From positions 28,222 to 92,221 of the forward strand of contig NZ_QRGR01000017.1 of the NCBI RefSeq assembly GCF_003367245.1: a DNA stretch of 64,000 nucleotides, written 5' to 3'. Shown here in pieces: positions 17,308 through 27,297 of this stretch. The stretch is from Pontibacter diazotrophicus. Its GTDB lineage: Bacteria; Bacteroidota; Bacteroidia; Cytophagales; Hymenobacteraceae. The notes under the pieces were generated by a model, which saw only the letters and a list, made by a program, of their open reading frames with translations, ran no database searches and was not told the origin of the DNA. The position numbers and the translations under genes are program-made. Within the stretch, counting starts at the first letter, position 1. Each line of letters opens with the position of its first letter.

Positions 17308-19056
17308 TCACCTGTCAATGTCCGCCAGTACATAATCCATGGCTCCGAGTATAGACAGCAGATCGGCTACCGTATAGCCTTTGGTAATGTAAGGGAGCAT
17401 CTGCATGTGCGGGAAAGAGGGAGTGCGGATGCGTACCCGGTAGGGTGAAGTATTCCCGTCGCTGGTCAGGTAGTATCCGTTTGCTCCTTTCGTGGCTTCG
17501 ATGCAACTCATGGCTTCGCCGGATGGTATCACCGGGCCCCAACTCACGCCTAGAAAGTGCGTGATGAGGGTTTCGATGTCATGCATCGTATGCTTTTTAA
17601 TGGGAGGAGTCGTGAGCGGGTGATCTGCTTTATAAGGGCCTGCGGGCATGTTCTTCAGGCACTGATCAATGATTCGCAGGCTCTGACGCATCTCGGCCAC
17701 GCGCACCAGGGCACGATCATAGCAGTCGCCGTTGGCGGCAGTGGGCACCTCGAAGTCAAACATCTCGTAGCCGGAGTAAGGCTGCTTTTTGCGGAAGTCC
17801 CAGGCAAAGCCGCAGGCGCGTAGATTAGGTCCTGTTACGCCCCATTCAATGGCCTCATCGAGTGTGAAAATTCCGATGCCTTTGGTGCGGGCCTTGAAAA
17901 TGCTGTTTTTCATCACCATGTTATCATATTCCTTCAGCCTCTTAGGGAAGTAGTTGATGAAATTCTGCACTAGCGTTTCCCACCCATTCGGCAGGTCCTG
18001 TGCCACGCCGCCAATGCGGAACCAGTTGGGGTGCATGCGTCCGCCGCAGACAGCCTCTACTATATCAAATATCTTCTCCCGGTCGCTGAACATGTAAAAG
18101 ACAGGGGAGAGCTGTCCTACATCCTGCGCAAAGGTGCCGTACCACACCAAGTGGCTGGCAATGCGGAAAAGTTCGCACATCATAATGCGGATTACCTTCA
18201 CCCGCTCCGGCACCTCTATGCCCGCCAATTTCTCCACCGACTGCAGGTAAGCCATGTTGTTCATCACGCCGCCCAGGTAATCTACCCTATCGGTGTAGGG
18301 GAGGTAGGTGTGCCAGGTCTGGCGCTCGCCCATTTTCTCGGCACCGCGGTGGTGGAAGCCGATGTCAGGGATGGCATCTACAATGTCTTCTCCGTCCAGC
18401 TGCAGTACGATGCGCAGCACGCCATGTGTGCCCGGGTGCTGCGGCCCGATGTTGAGGAACATGAAGTCGCTGTCGTCGCTTTGCCGCGCCAGGCCCCACT
18501 CTTCCGGTTTAAACTGCAGGGCCGCCTGCTCCAGGTCCATTTTATCGTCGTAGAGCTGGAAAGGACCCATCTCGGTTGCGCGTGAAGGGTGTTCCTTACG
18601 TAGCGGATGCCCCACCCAGGTGCGGGGCATCAGGATGCGGTAAAGGTGAGGATGCCCTTCAAAGCGGATGCCGAACATGTCATACACCTCCCGCTCATAC
18701 CAGTTGGCGTTGGCCCAGAGGCTGCTGATGCTTGGCACCAGCGGAAAGTCTTCTTTTAAACCTACTTTTAAGCGGATAAAACTGTTGCGATCAAAGGAGA
18801 GAAGGTGGTACACCATAGTGAAGGCGTACGGTGTATGGCCGTTGTCCTTCTTGCGGGTCCGTTCATCAATGGCTGTCAGGTCGAAGAGCATGCGATACGG
18901 TTTCGGGACCTCCTGCTTCAGGAAAGCCAGCACTTCTTTTATTTTATCTACAGGCATCCAGAGGGTGAGTATCTCATCCTTTGTCGTTTGAGGTTTGAAG
19001 GTTGAAGCCCCAAACTTGTCCTGCAAATGCTGCAATATGCCACTTTCGAATTCCAT
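17308..19056 (-). CDS. nuoCD: NADH-quinone oxidoreductase subunit C/D fusion
   Basis: 582 residues; NuoC (about residues 1-190) and NuoD (about 195-582) joined in one chain as in E. coli. The C part carries [19 protein letters not shown] and HPLRKEHP. The D part begins with [17 protein letters not shown] and shows the quinone-site His in GPQHPGTHG (family usually PSTHG) and [15 protein letters not shown]. It shapes the quinone pocket with NuoB and NuoH. Gaps of 248 bases to nuoB and 271 bases to nuoE are long for this operon. Confidence 0.97.
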   Translation of the reverse strand: MEFESGILQHLQDKFGASTFKPQTTKDEILTLWMPVDKIKEVLAFLKQEVPKPYRMLFDLTAIDERTRKKDNGHTPYAFTMVYHLLSFDRNSFIRLKVGLKEDFPLVPSISSLWANANWYEREVYDMFGIRFEGHPHLYRILMPRTWVGHPLRKEHPSRATEMGPFQLYDDKMDLEQAALQFKPEEWGLARQSDDSDFMFLNIGPQHPGTHGVLRIVLQLDGEDIVDAIPDIGFHHRGAEKMGERQTWHTYLPYTDRVDYLGGVMNNMAYLQSVEKLAGIEVPERVKVIRIMMCELFRIASHLVWYGTFAQDVGQLSPVFYMFSDREKIFDIVEAVCGGRMHPNWFRIGGVAQDLPNGWETLVQNFINYFPKRLKEYDNMVMKNSIFKARTKGIGIFTLDEAIEWGVTGPNLRACGFAWDFRKKQPYSGYEMFDFEVPTAANGDCYDRALVRVAEMRQSLRIIDQCLKNMPAGPYKADHPLTTPPIKKHTMHDIETLITHFLGVSWGPVIPSGEAMSCIEATKGANGYYLTSDGNTSPYRVRIRTPSFPHMQMLPYITKGYTVADLLSILGAMDYVLADIDR

Positions 19057-19304
19057 AGTAGGAAGTAATAAATGCCCGAAATACGTTAACTCATGCTACT
19101 ATTTTCTCTATTTGATTATTTATGTTAAATAAAGGCTATTGCTGTTCTGGAATTTTAATCCGGAACTACCCCTGCTACTAGTTTCCTGATCCGTGTATAT
19201 TACTGGCTCTGGGAATTAAGAAATCCCCTTCAGAATGCTTTCGGATTTTATAACACGAAATAGCATCAGAGCTTTAGTATTTTATCTATTGTCCTTTGTC
19301 CGAT

Positions 19305-19943
19305 CTATACTTCATCCGGCGACCTGAACTCCGTCATATTAGCCCGTGTTTCCTGCCGTCTTATTTTCACGTCTACCTTCTCCGGTTTAATGACACCCTG
19401 TTCGCCTATGGTCCAACTGAGCGGTCTCCTCTCTTTTCCAACCGATTCTGCCAGCAGCATCAGGCCTTCCATAAAGGCATCGGGTCGGGGAGGGCAGCCG
19501 GGTATGTATACATCCACGGGTAAAAACTTATCCACTCCCTGCACCACACTATAGATGTCGTACATACCGCCGGAATTTGCACAGGAACCCATGGAGATAA
19601 CCCATTTAGGCTCCATCATCTGCTCATGCAGCCGTTTGATAATAGGTGCCATTTTGATAAAAACGGTACCTGCTATGATCATAACATCCGCTTCACGCGG
19701 CGTACCCCGGATTACTTCTGCCCCGAAGCGTGCTACATCATATTTGGGCGTCATGCTGGTAGCCATTTCCACAAAGCAGCAGGAAAGCCCGAAATGGAAA
19801 GGCCACATCGAGTTCTTTCTTCCCCACGCTACCAGGTCCTGCACCGTCGTGAGCATGATGCTCTGTTTGATGCTGTCTTCAAACGAGCCTGTGCCCTCTA
19901 CAGTAGAGGCAGGTGCATCGGGTTTTGTTAGCCACCATTTCAT
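19305..19943 (-). CDS. nuoB: NADH-quinone oxidoreductase subunit B (cluster N2)
   Basis: 212 residues; carries the terminal 4Fe-4S cluster N2 that reduces quinone. Ligands are the tandem C55-C56 (LSCCFVEM), C121 (GSCANSGG) and C150 (PGCPPRP). The C-terminal tail of about 40 residues past the core is longer than in the shortest homologs. The start codon chosen is the first ATG of the frame and gives an N-terminus of normal length. Confidence 0.97.
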   Translation of the reverse strand: MKWWLTKPDAPASTVEGTGSFEDSIKQSIMLTTVQDLVAWGRKNSMWPFHFGLSCCFVEMATSMTPKYDVARFGAEVIRGTPREADVMIIAGTVFIKMAPIIKRLHEQMMEPKWVISMGSCANSGGMYDIYSVVQGVDKFLPVDVYIPGCPPRPDAFMEGLMLLAESVGKERRPLSWTIGEQGVIKPEKVDVKIRRQETRANMTEFRSPDEV

Positions 19944-20210
19944 ATTACTTCGGTTAAGGTGTTGCGCTGACTCTCTTGATTATCAGCGCGTATTATTAGT
20001 TGTCTTTGAAATCAAAAGGAACCGGCTGTGATTCAAGCTAGTTACCTTTAAAGGTGCATAGCTGAAATCACTTACCTGTAAACAGTAGCGGCCTGTTTAA
20101 AAGCGTTCATTTTTTTGTTCAAATACTAAGACAGAAGTATGTGCACACCAAGTCAGGTGTTTTGCATCAGTCTTATTTTATCTATGATAATTTGTGACGT
20201 ATATTCTGTG

Positions 20211-20690
20211 TTAGGAAGACGGCTTATGGCTCATTTTCTTATAGGCAGCCAGAATCTTTTTGCCGTCGGGCCCGAAATCCAACGCGCCGTTCCGCCATTC
20301 ATATACCAATACAATGGCCAGTAATCCTATAAATACCAGCACACCAATGTAGCCGTACCAGCCTAACTCCCGAAAGGCAATAGCCCATGATAGTATGAAT
20401 ATTGTTTCGACGTCGAAGATGACAAAAAGCATTGCTACAAGGTAAAACTGCGAGGAGAAGCGCATACGCGCCGTTCCCGCACTCAAGATTCCACCTTCGT
20501 AAGGCTCACCCGTGGCGCGCTCATTATGATGCTGGCCTAACACATAGGAAAGGCCGAGGATGATAGCTACCAGGCTTAATACAATGGCGCCATAAACCAG
20601 CAGCGGCCACAATATGGTCGCGTTTTCATTTGAGGTATACACATCTTGTCCGCCTCCTTGCGGAAATTTTGTTGATGTTTCTGATACCAA
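20211..20690 (-). CDS. nuoA: NADH-quinone oxidoreductase subunit A
   Basis: 159 residues with three membrane helices; the family is typically 120-150 residues and the excess is a polar N-terminal extension of about 25 residues. Conserved features are YEGGILSAGTARMRFSSQFY in the first loop and the acidic helix FVIFDVETIFILSWA. It starts the nuo series and lies 33 bases after the stop of the CBS-domain gene, so both are probably on one transcript. The gap to nuoB is 267 bases. Confidence 0.95.
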   Translation of the reverse strand: MVSETSTKFPQGGGQDVYTSNENATILWPLLVYGAIVLSLVAIILGLSYVLGQHHNERATGEPYEGGILSAGTARMRFSSQFYLVAMLFVIFDVETIFILSWAIAFRELGWYGYIGVLVFIGLLAIVLVYEWRNGALDFGPDGKKILAAYKKMSHKPSS

Positions 20691-20723
20691 TTAAAAAAGA
20701 ATAATCGTGCTGCTGGCCCTTGG

Positions 20724-21158
20724 TTATACCTGGCCAGCTATATAATGCTCGAGGTTGTCTATAATGAATTTCTGCTCCTCTATTATATATTTCACTATGT
20801 CGCCGATAGAAATAAGGCCGACTAGTTTCGTTTCTTCCAGGACAGGTAAATGGCGAATGAACTTCTGGGTCATGAGTTTCATGCAATCTTCCACTGTTTC
20901 GTTGGGCGTTACAGTAAGAGGATGTTCACTCATGATTTCTTTGACAAGGGTTTCTTTGGAGGCTTTACCCTTAAGGATGACTTTTCGGGCATAATCTCTT
21001 TCCGTGAAGATGCCAACGAAATTACCCTGGTCCATTACTAACAGGGCTCCCACGTTTTTTTCAACCATCAGCTCCAGGGCGCTGAAAACAGTGGCGTTTG
21101 GATCTACAGAAAGAATATCGTGTCCTTTTTGCTGTAAAATATGTCTGACTGTTCCCAT
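20724..21158 (-). CDS. Two-CBS-domain protein at the head of the nuo cluster
   Basis: 144 residues made of two CBS motifs (about 8-65 and 75-130) with no attached enzyme or transporter. Segments typical of the family are GALLVMDQGNFVGIFTERDYAR and HLPVLEETKLVGLISIGDIVK. Such stand-alone Bateman modules bind adenine nucleotides (AMP, ATP, NAD) as energy sensors. AAAAGGATGAAGTTATG gives a good ribosome-binding site at the start. Position 33 bases ahead of nuoA suggests co-transcription with complex I; a regulatory link is inference. Confidence 0.9.
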   Translation of the reverse strand: MGTVRHILQQKGHDILSVDPNATVFSALELMVEKNVGALLVMDQGNFVGIFTERDYARKVILKGKASKETLVKEIMSEHPLTVTPNETVEDCMKLMTQKFIRHLPVLEETKLVGLISIGDIVKYIIEEQKFIIDNLEHYIAGQV

Positions 21159-21843
21159 AACTTCATCCTTTTGGTTTAGATAATTGGGCTGTTTGAATAA
21201 TTTAAATCAATATACGATTATTTAAATAACTATGGCAAGAAAAAAGAAAAAAAAGTAAAATGTGAAGTATTTGATTTACAATTATTTATGAATGATGGGG
21301 TGAAGGTTACAAATCAGGGGCTGGAAAATGAGGTTGTTGTTAAAACATTGTGGTTCTGTTAGTTACTTCCTGATTTGTGTTGGTGGTTAAAACATAATCC
21401 TTTTATTGTTGTTTTGGTATAAAAACAAGTTATATTTTGCCTTTGTATCAAACAAGTACTATTCTTGTGATAGCTAAGTTCTGATGTACAAAGAAAAGGT
21501 ACTTCGTGGGAGGTGTACCATCAATTCAATCGCAACAAAGCGGTAGAAACTAGTTTAGGAGTATTGATAAAGATAGCGGCAGATAACTATCTAGTCTTAC
21601 CCTTATGATTTGCAGCATAGTAGTTGCACACTTTTACGGACTGCGAGCCGGCCCACCACTACAGAGAAATGTGTACTGTTCTTTACTTTGAATAAAAAGC
21701 AACAACAAGTTTTAAAGCAGGATGGCGCGCTGCCTGAGTTTCGAGGATCTGGCAAAAAGAAGGAGCGGCGCAAAGACACGTTCGAACATGCCTTTGCGCC
21801 GTTGAAAGATTAGGTTGAATGAAGTCTGACCGCACTTGAATTT
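21159..21843. other. Non-coding region upstream of the nuo cluster
   Basis: About 685 bases, AT-rich next to the CBS gene start. It must contain the promoter of the CBS-nuo transcript. A plus-strand frame at 21610-21813 has a TTG start and no recognisable content and is not called. No RNA gene recognised. Confidence 0.5.
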
Positions 21844-22095
21844 TTAAGCAGAAGCGCCTGCTAGGGTTTTCTCTGAATGGGTGTTAACTGTGTTGGCAGA
21901 AGGCCTGAAAGTTTCCCGTAGAATCCTTGTTGCGTAGCAGTTCATGTCACTGTCACCGCTGTATATTTTGTTTATGGGTACGCCACGTTCGTTGCTGAGC
22001 AGGGTAGCGGAAGTTACAGCCTCTGCTTCATCTTGTGCCGACAGGTCAAGCCCTTTTATAGCAGCATATTCCTTGATAGTATAATAATAACACAT
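21844..22095 (-). CDS. Small protein of unknown function
   Basis: 83 residues with balanced composition and an early helix containing IKEYAAIKGLDLSAQDEAEA, then a mixed tail. No family recognised; no signal peptide, membrane segment or metal motif. The codon composition is protein-like, but the gene is short and lacks a clear ribosome-binding site. It sits alone between the nuo regulatory region and a divergent phosphodiesterase gene. Confidence 0.5.
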   Translation of the reverse strand: MCYYYTIKEYAAIKGLDLSAQDEAEAVTSATLLSNERGVPINKIYSGDSDMNCYATRILRETFRPSANTVNTHSEKTLAGASA

Positions 22096-22328
22096 AGGCG
22101 TATATGTATATTCATGACTTGTTGATGGGCATACGGATTTTGTGTAGAAAAGTTATGCTGTATTTCGTGTTTTTTCAGACTGAATCCTCAGGATAAAGAA
22201 TACTTTAGTCTGCGCGCCTGCGTACAGGATGAAAGTTTTAAAATGCGAGAGGTGCTTTGATTTTAAAATACTGCGGCTAGCGTACTGTCTGACAGAAACC
22301 ATTACATATCCATACTGTATATAACAAT

Positions 22329-23213
22329 ATGCTCAACAGGAACCTACTGATACTTGTGTTTATAATGTACTCCTTTGTTGCTCCAGCGCAACAGAAACTG
22401 GATGTGCAGGGGCATCGGGGCGCTAGGGGACTGATGCCTGAAAACACTATCCCGGCTATGAAAAAGGCGCTGGATTATGGTGTGACCACACTAGAGTTGG
22501 ATTTAAGTATAAGCAAAGACAAACTGCCGCTTGTATCGCATGAGCCTTATTTCTCAGCTACAATTTCCCTTACGCCTGAAGGTAACGCTATTCCTGAGGC
22601 AGAAGAAAAGAACTACAATCTATATAAGCTGACTTACGATGAAATCAGGAAGTATGACGTAGGCAGCAAACCACACCCGGACTTTCCGGAACAGCAAAAG
22701 ATGGTAGCCTACAAGCCCTTGTTAGCAGAGTTGATTGACAGTGTGGAGCGTTATGCGGCTAGTAGGAACATGCCGCCACCACACTATAATATAGAGATCA
22801 AAGCATCTCCGGAAGGGGATAAGGTCTTTCATCCAGAGCCGGAAGAGTTTGTTGCGTTAGTGATGCAGGTGGTGCAGGAGAAGGGAATACAGGAGCGCCT
22901 GATTTTACAGTCTTTCGATCCAAGAGTTCTGGAGCAGGCTCACAGTAAGCACCCCGACATACCTATCGCTTTTCTGGTTAGTAACCTGAAAGGGTTGGAA
23001 GCTAACCTGCAGCGCCTGAGTTTCCAGCCTGCCGTATACAGCCCGTACCACAAGCTAGTGAACAGTAAAATAGTCGAGGCCTGCCATGAAAAAGGCATCA
23101 GGATAATACCCTGGACAGTGAATGATAAAACCCGGATACGCCAGCTGGTGCGCATGGGAGTGGATGGTATCATTACGGACTACCCAGACAGAGTAGAAAT
23201 TCCTGCTAAATAG
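22329..23213 (+). CDS. Glycerophosphodiester phosphodiesterase, exported
   Basis: 294 residues. A signal peptide ends near residue 20 (SFVAPA-QQ), so the enzyme acts in the periplasm. The GDPD TIM-barrel active site is visible: H29-R30 in QGHRGARG, E39-N40, E56 and D58 in TLELDLSISKD, and H71 in VSHEP. The family hydrolyses glycerophosphodiesters to glycerol 3-phosphate and an alcohol, a step in phospholipid recycling. The C-terminal ends with GVDGIITDYPDRV, the standard last barrel strand. It converges on surE with a 77-base gap. Confidence 0.93.
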   Translation: MLNRNLLILVFIMYSFVAPAQQKLDVQGHRGARGLMPENTIPAMKKALDYGVTTLELDLSISKDKLPLVSHEPYFSATISLTPEGNAIPEAEEKNYNLYKLTYDEIRKYDVGSKPHPDFPEQQKMVAYKPLLAELIDSVERYAASRNMPPPHYNIEIKASPEGDKVFHPEPEEFVALVMQVVQEKGIQERLILQSFDPRVLEQAHSKHPDIPIAFLVSNLKGLEANLQRLSFQPAVYSPYHKLVNSKIVEACHEKGIRIIPWTVNDKTRIRQLVRMGVDGIITDYPDRVEIPAK

Positions 23214-23290
23214 CTTATGATTAGATGAAGGTTGCTATGCATGTATAATCCTTTTTAGAAGCGTTGCGACCTATTTAATAATTGCCTGTA

Positions 23291-24022
23291 TTACAGCGGC
23301 ACCCGACTCTTTGCCTTGTCTAATTCTTCCTCGTTAGTTAAATCAAGCCGGAGCGGAGTGACAGACACATAGCCCTGATCAACAGTCCAGCGATCAGTAC
23401 CTTCCTCGGTTTCTTCAACCGGTTTCACCGTAAACCAGTAGTGCTCGCGCCCCATGGGGTCGGTGCCCGGTACAACTTTACCATCATAGTGCCGCAAAGA
23501 CTGACGCGTCCAACGAATCCCCTTTGCATCAACAGGTATGTTAACGTTGAGCAACGAAAGGTCTTTTTCTGGCAGCAACAGCTCCAGCGACTTTTTGACA
23601 AAAGGTTTGATTGTACTAAAATCCGGCTCGTCGCGGGTGACAGGCGTGCTAAAGGCAATGCCCCGGCAACCAAACAACACTGCCTGCTTCGCAGCTGCCA
23701 ATGTACCCGAGTGCCAGGCTGAATTTCCCAGATTTGTTCCCAAATTAATACCAGACAGTACCACATCTACCTTTTGGTCCCAATGAAAAAGACCAAGCGC
23801 AACACAATCAGCAGGTGTGCCATTTACACGGTATGCCTCAAAGTCCGCGATAGGAGTGCGCCGGTACGTTAAGGGGCGCGAAGCGGTGATGGCATGCCCC
23901 ATTGAAGACTGCTCCACATCCGGAGCCACAATTCTTACTTCGCCAAATTGAGAAGCCGCCTCAGCCAGCGCTAAAATGCCTGGGCTGTAAATTCCGTCAT
24001 CATTTGCAATTAAAATACGCAT
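23291..24022 (-). CDS. surE: 5'/3'-nucleotidase SurE
   Basis: 243 residues; metal-dependent phosphatase acting on nucleoside 5'- and 3'-monophosphates. Metal site: D8-D9 ([10 protein letters not shown]), a Ser in [11 protein letters not shown] near residue 40, and the Asn in [12 protein letters not shown]. Length fits the family. The start is preceded by AAAGGAATCTTGT, a usable ribosome-binding site. It is divergent from the lipid-kinase gene at 24116. Confidence 0.95.
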   Translation of the reverse strand: MRILIANDDGIYSPGILALAEAASQFGEVRIVAPDVEQSSMGHAITASRPLTYRRTPIADFEAYRVNGTPADCVALGLFHWDQKVDVVLSGINLGTNLGNSAWHSGTLAAAKQAVLFGCRGIAFSTPVTRDEPDFSTIKPFVKKSLELLLPEKDLSLLNVNIPVDAKGIRWTRQSLRHYDGKVVPGTDPMGREHYWFTVKPVEETEEGTDRWTVDQGYVSVTPLRLDLTNEEELDKAKSRVPL

Positions 24023-24115
24023 ACAAGATTCCTTTTGAACGTAAACCTTATTTCCGACCTAAGCTGAAGTAGCGTTTGCCGGAATTTCAACTAAACTCCT
24101 ATAGCATACTCGATT

Positions 24116-25000
24116 ATGGCGACACGTGTTACCTTGTTTCACAATCCTACAGCGGGGTTAGAAAATCACTCAAAAGAAGAGCTGCTCCAGGCGCTTCATG
24201 AAAAGGGATATCAAACTACCTATGTTGACACGAAGAGCGACGATTACGCTGAGATGCTAAAAGAGCCTGGCGAATTGGTGGTGATAGCGGGAGGAGACGG
24301 TACTGTGGCAAAAATTGTGAAGCACCTGCTTCACAAGGACATCCCGATAGGACTTCTGCCTTTGGGTACGGCTAATAATATTGCCAATAGCCTGGGCATA
24401 GCAGGGGAGGCGGCAGACATTATTGCGGGGTGGGATTTGTCAAAGAAGAAGCCTTTTGATGTAGGCTTGGTGAACGGACCAGATGGAGAGAGCATTTTTT
24501 TTGAATCTGCAGGATTTGGAATTTTCCCCCAGCTCATCAGCCAGCACAGCAAGGATCGGGATGAAAAGAAAAGCCGGGAAGAAGAACTGGAAAGTGCCTT
24601 ACAGCATGTGCAGGAAATCCTCCATAATACCGAGGCGCATTTCTGTACACTTCATATGGAGGAGGAGCAACTTTCGGGCGACTATTTATTAGTGGAGATC
24701 ATGAACATCCGGCTAGCCGGCCCTAACATGGATCTGGCACCTGAGGCCGATCCCGGTGATGGCCTGCTGGATGTTGTATTGGTGCGGGAAGATGAGCGTG
24801 ATAAGTTGGAGGCATACATTGCCAATCGATTACGGGGCAAAGGCAATACAGAGGAATGGCAGGTGCGGCGCGCAAAAGAACTTCAGGTAGAGTGGAGCAG
24901 CAAGAGTTACCATGTAGATGACGAAGTACATGAAAGTGAGGCTCCCATTAGCGTAGGTATTCGTATTATACCTGATGAGTTAGAGTTTCTGGTGCCTTAA
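24116..25000 (+). CDS. Diacylglycerol kinase family lipid kinase (DagK/YegS-like)
   Basis: 294 residues. The ATP-binding GGDGT motif is at residues 59-63 (VVIAGGDGTVAKIV), followed by LPLGTANNIANSLG as in the DAGK catalytic domain. The C-terminal beta-sandwich contains AGPNMDLAPEADPGDGLLDVV, usual for the YegS/LCB5 group. Members phosphorylate diacylglycerol or related lipids on the cytoplasmic face of the inner membrane; exact lipid is unknown. A stretch of charged residues (about 142-165) inserts in the middle. It is monocistronic as far as can be seen. Confidence 0.9.
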   Translation: MATRVTLFHNPTAGLENHSKEELLQALHEKGYQTTYVDTKSDDYAEMLKEPGELVVIAGGDGTVAKIVKHLLHKDIPIGLLPLGTANNIANSLGIAGEAADIIAGWDLSKKKPFDVGLVNGPDGESIFFESAGFGIFPQLISQHSKDRDEKKSREEELESALQHVQEILHNTEAHFCTLHMEEEQLSGDYLLVEIMNIRLAGPNMDLAPEADPGDGLLDVVLVREDERDKLEAYIANRLRGKGNTEEWQVRRAKELQVEWSSKSYHVDDEVHESEAPISVGIRIIPDELEFLVP

Positions 25001-25085
25001 TTCAGAAGAAGTACAGAACTTCATTATAAATTTTCTGTTAATTAAAACGTAACAGGAATCCAGTTCTTACCTTTGTTATACGCAC

Positions 25086-25093
25086 TATCTTTG
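25086..25093 (+). promoter_or_regulatory. Putative -7 element TATCTTTG
   Basis: TATCTTTG matches the Bacteroidota -7 consensus TAnnTTTG and lies 45 bases ahead of the dehydrogenase start. A TTTG is present only 10 bases upstream, too close, so the -33 part is weak. Confidence 0.4.
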
Positions 25094-25137
25094 TCACAAT
25101 CTGTCAAAGGCATTACCTGCTTATACCCTTAATCTAT

Positions 25138-26067
25138 ATGTCAATCACCATCATAACACAGGGAAAAGATTTAACTCCCTGGGTTAATGCACTAAAAGAG
25201 AGAAGACCAGAACTAGACCTCCGGATTTACCCGGAAGGCACACACAGAGAGGATGTCGAATTCGCGTTGGCCTGGAACCACCCTTTAGGCGCGTTTAAGG
25301 AGTACCCTAACCTGAGGTGTATTTCTTCTATGGGGGCCGGAGTGGATCATATTTTAAAAGACCCTGAACTGCCCGAAGCAGCCATTATCACAAGAATAAC
25401 TGACCCAAACCTTGCAAAGGACATGGCAGAATTTACGGTCGCGCTTGTCATGAACCATGTACGCGGCTTATCGTCCTATAAAATTGCGGAACAGAGGCAG
25501 TCGTGGGAGCCAAAGAGGTACCTGAGAACTGAAGATGTTACAATTGGCGTGATGGGGGTGGGTGTATTAGGAACTTATGTTGCCAGGCATTTAAATGAAA
25601 TCGGATTTAAAGTGAATGGCTGGGCAAGGACAGCGAAGGAGATCGAACATGTGGAGGTGTATGTGGGCCAGGATGGGCTCGATGCCTTTCTGGCAGCCTC
25701 CGATATTCTCATCTGCCTGCTTCCTTTAACAAAGGAGACAGCCAATATACTCAACAAGGACACTTTCAGAAAATTACCGGAGGGTGCTTTTGTCATCAAC
25801 GTAGCAAGAGGCGAGCATCTTGTAGAGCAGGATTTAATCGGAATGATTGATGAAGGGCATTTGGCGGGAGCAAGCCTGGATGTGTTCAGAGAAGAGCCTT
25901 TGCCAAAAAATCACCCCTTCTGGGAGCACCCTAAAATAAATATCACACCGCACATTGCCAGTATCACGAATCCGGCAACAGCCGTTTCCCAAATTCTCGA
26001 TAACTATGACAGGCTCAAAAAGGACGAGCCTTTAACCGGTACTGTTTCACTCACAAAAGGATATTGA
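25138..26067 (+). CDS. D-2-hydroxyacid dehydrogenase (glyoxylate/hydroxypyruvate reductase A-like)
   Basis: 309 residues, NAD(P)-dependent reductase of 2-keto acids such as glyoxylate or hydroxypyruvate. Nucleotide-binding GVMGVGVLGTYVAR at about 137-150; catalytic residues R224 (VARGEHL), E253 (FREEPLP) and H272 (ITPHIAS) match the GhrA-type family. Length equals that of GhrA. The stop is one base before the next gene, so they form an operon. The substrate cannot be set from sequence. Confidence 0.9.
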   Translation: MSITIITQGKDLTPWVNALKERRPELDLRIYPEGTHREDVEFALAWNHPLGAFKEYPNLRCISSMGAGVDHILKDPELPEAAIITRITDPNLAKDMAEFTVALVMNHVRGLSSYKIAEQRQSWEPKRYLRTEDVTIGVMGVGVLGTYVARHLNEIGFKVNGWARTAKEIEHVEVYVGQDGLDAFLAASDILICLLPLTKETANILNKDTFRKLPEGAFVINVARGEHLVEQDLIGMIDEGHLAGASLDVFREEPLPKNHPFWEHPKINITPHIASITNPATAVSQILDNYDRLKKDEPLTGTVSLTKGY

Positions 26068-26068
26068 T

Positions 26069-26482
26069 ATGAGCGCATTCCATTATGCTTTTAAGGTAAA
26101 AGACATTGCATCCACGCGCAGGTTCTATGTAGACATCATGGGTTGCGCAGAAGGAAGAAGCACCGAACGCTGGATTGATTTTGATTTTTTCGGCAACCAG
26201 CTTTCGGCACACATCAGCACACACATTCCAGCGCTGGACTATTGTGGCACCGTGGATGGCGTAAGCGTGCCGATTCCTCATTTCGGATGCATACTGGAGT
26301 ACGAGCAGTTTCATGAAGTACAGGAACGTTTGCTTAAGCACAATATAGAATTTATTGTGAAGCCGCAAACGCGGTATGAAGGACAGAAAGGAGAGCAGCA
26401 GACGATGTTTATCCTGGACCTGAGCGGAAACCCAATTGAGTTTAAAACCTTTCGAAATAAAGAGGAGGTGTTTGCTTCTTAG
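26069..26482 (+). CDS. VOC (glyoxalase/bleomycin-resistance fold) family protein
   Basis: 137 residues with the paired beta-alpha-beta-beta-beta modules of the vicinal oxygen chelate fold: FHYAFKVKDIASTRRFYVDIMG starts module one and FGCILEYEQFHEVQERL module two, ending with MFILDLSGNPIEFKTF. His and Glu at H4, E69-range and E131-range could bind a metal. Substrate unknown. It starts one base after the dehydrogenase stop, so the two are translated from one message and may act on related 2-keto or aldehyde compounds. Confidence 0.88.
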   Translation: MSAFHYAFKVKDIASTRRFYVDIMGCAEGRSTERWIDFDFFGNQLSAHISTHIPALDYCGTVDGVSVPIPHFGCILEYEQFHEVQERLLKHNIEFIVKPQTRYEGQKGEQQTMFILDLSGNPIEFKTFRNKEEVFAS

Positions 26483-26714
26483 TGAGGATCATGTATGTTA
26501 GTAGCAGTAGCTCTCTGAAATTTGCAAACTCTGGACTGCCTTTGCGCACCTTAAGGTAATATAAGTAAAGGAGGAGTGCATGCAGGCATTATCTAGTATT
26601 TCCTTATTTTGCTTTATTCTAAATTACTTCGAAACAACCAGTTAGCGAAACAAGAAGACGGGGAATGGGAGTATAATAGGAAACAGAAGAATGTGAAATC
26701 TTAATTTTAAAGTT

Positions 26715-26957
26715 ATGGAAGCAACCTGCAATCACTGCACCCATTGGGAGCAAGACCAGAATAAAATAGAGATGCAAAGCAAAGACTTTGGCGTTTGTGA
26801 TGAACTTACCGGCCAGCATGCCATGGATCCTGCTTATGTACTGCCTTTAGTACATGAAGGACCTGCAAATGACTCTAAGCCAAAGCAGTTCGAAATGATA
26901 ACCGGCGCCACATTTGGCTGCAACCACTTCAGCGAGCGCAGAAACTGGGTGAGATAA
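26715..26957 (+). CDS. Small Cys/His-rich protein of unknown function
   Basis: 80 residues, cytoplasmic by appearance. It has four Cys: C5 and C8 (CNHCTHW), one in FGVCDEL and one in FGCNHFSERRNW near the end, with His beside several of them. The C-x2-C ... C ... C arrangement suggests a structural zinc or iron site. I do not recognise the family. A strong T-tailed terminator follows at 27065-27099, which supports a real short transcription unit. Confidence 0.7.
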   Translation: MEATCNHCTHWEQDQNKIEMQSKDFGVCDELTGQHAMDPAYVLPLVHEGPANDSKPKQFEMITGATFGCNHFSERRNWVR

Positions 26958-27064
26958 TACATGTGGTTCTACACTAAGGATTAACCTAATCTTACTCCTT
27001 TTTTTCCCGCATTTAATAAAGGTGTGGTGAAAGGGAGAGTTATAAGGATAAGCTATATATCAGG

Positions 27065-27099
27065 AAGCCGTTTGTTGTAAAAAGCAAGCGGCTTTTTTT
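27065..27099 (+). terminator. Rho-independent terminator
   Basis: A 10-bp stem AAGCCGTTTG / CAAGCGGCTT (one G-T pair) with a 10-nt loop and a seven-T run, placed about 110 bases after the small Cys-rich gene. Confidence 0.85.
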
Positions 27100-27297
27100 G
27101 CGCCGTTGTTAGCTATGCCGCTTCTCTTGAAGCAAAATACGTGGCATCTTTTGCCCCTCCCTATAATGAATTGGCTTTTGTGTGCAGGATTGGCTAAAGC
27201 TCAGAACAATCAGAAAAGCGCAGCATGTAACCAGGTATTTATAGCTTCTTTGTTGTCTGATTCTGATAAGCCACTGCACGCCAGGAGTCGTACATTC

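Noticed and set aside
18031..18585. 184-residue plus-strand frame opposite nuoCD
   Set aside because: Antisense shadow of a well-supported gene; no family pattern.
21610..21813. 67-residue plus-strand frame in the region upstream of the nuo cluster
   Set aside because: TTG start, low-complexity basic end, no family pattern; an upstream promoter-like stretch (TTTTGG ... TATATTTTG) is not a clean match.
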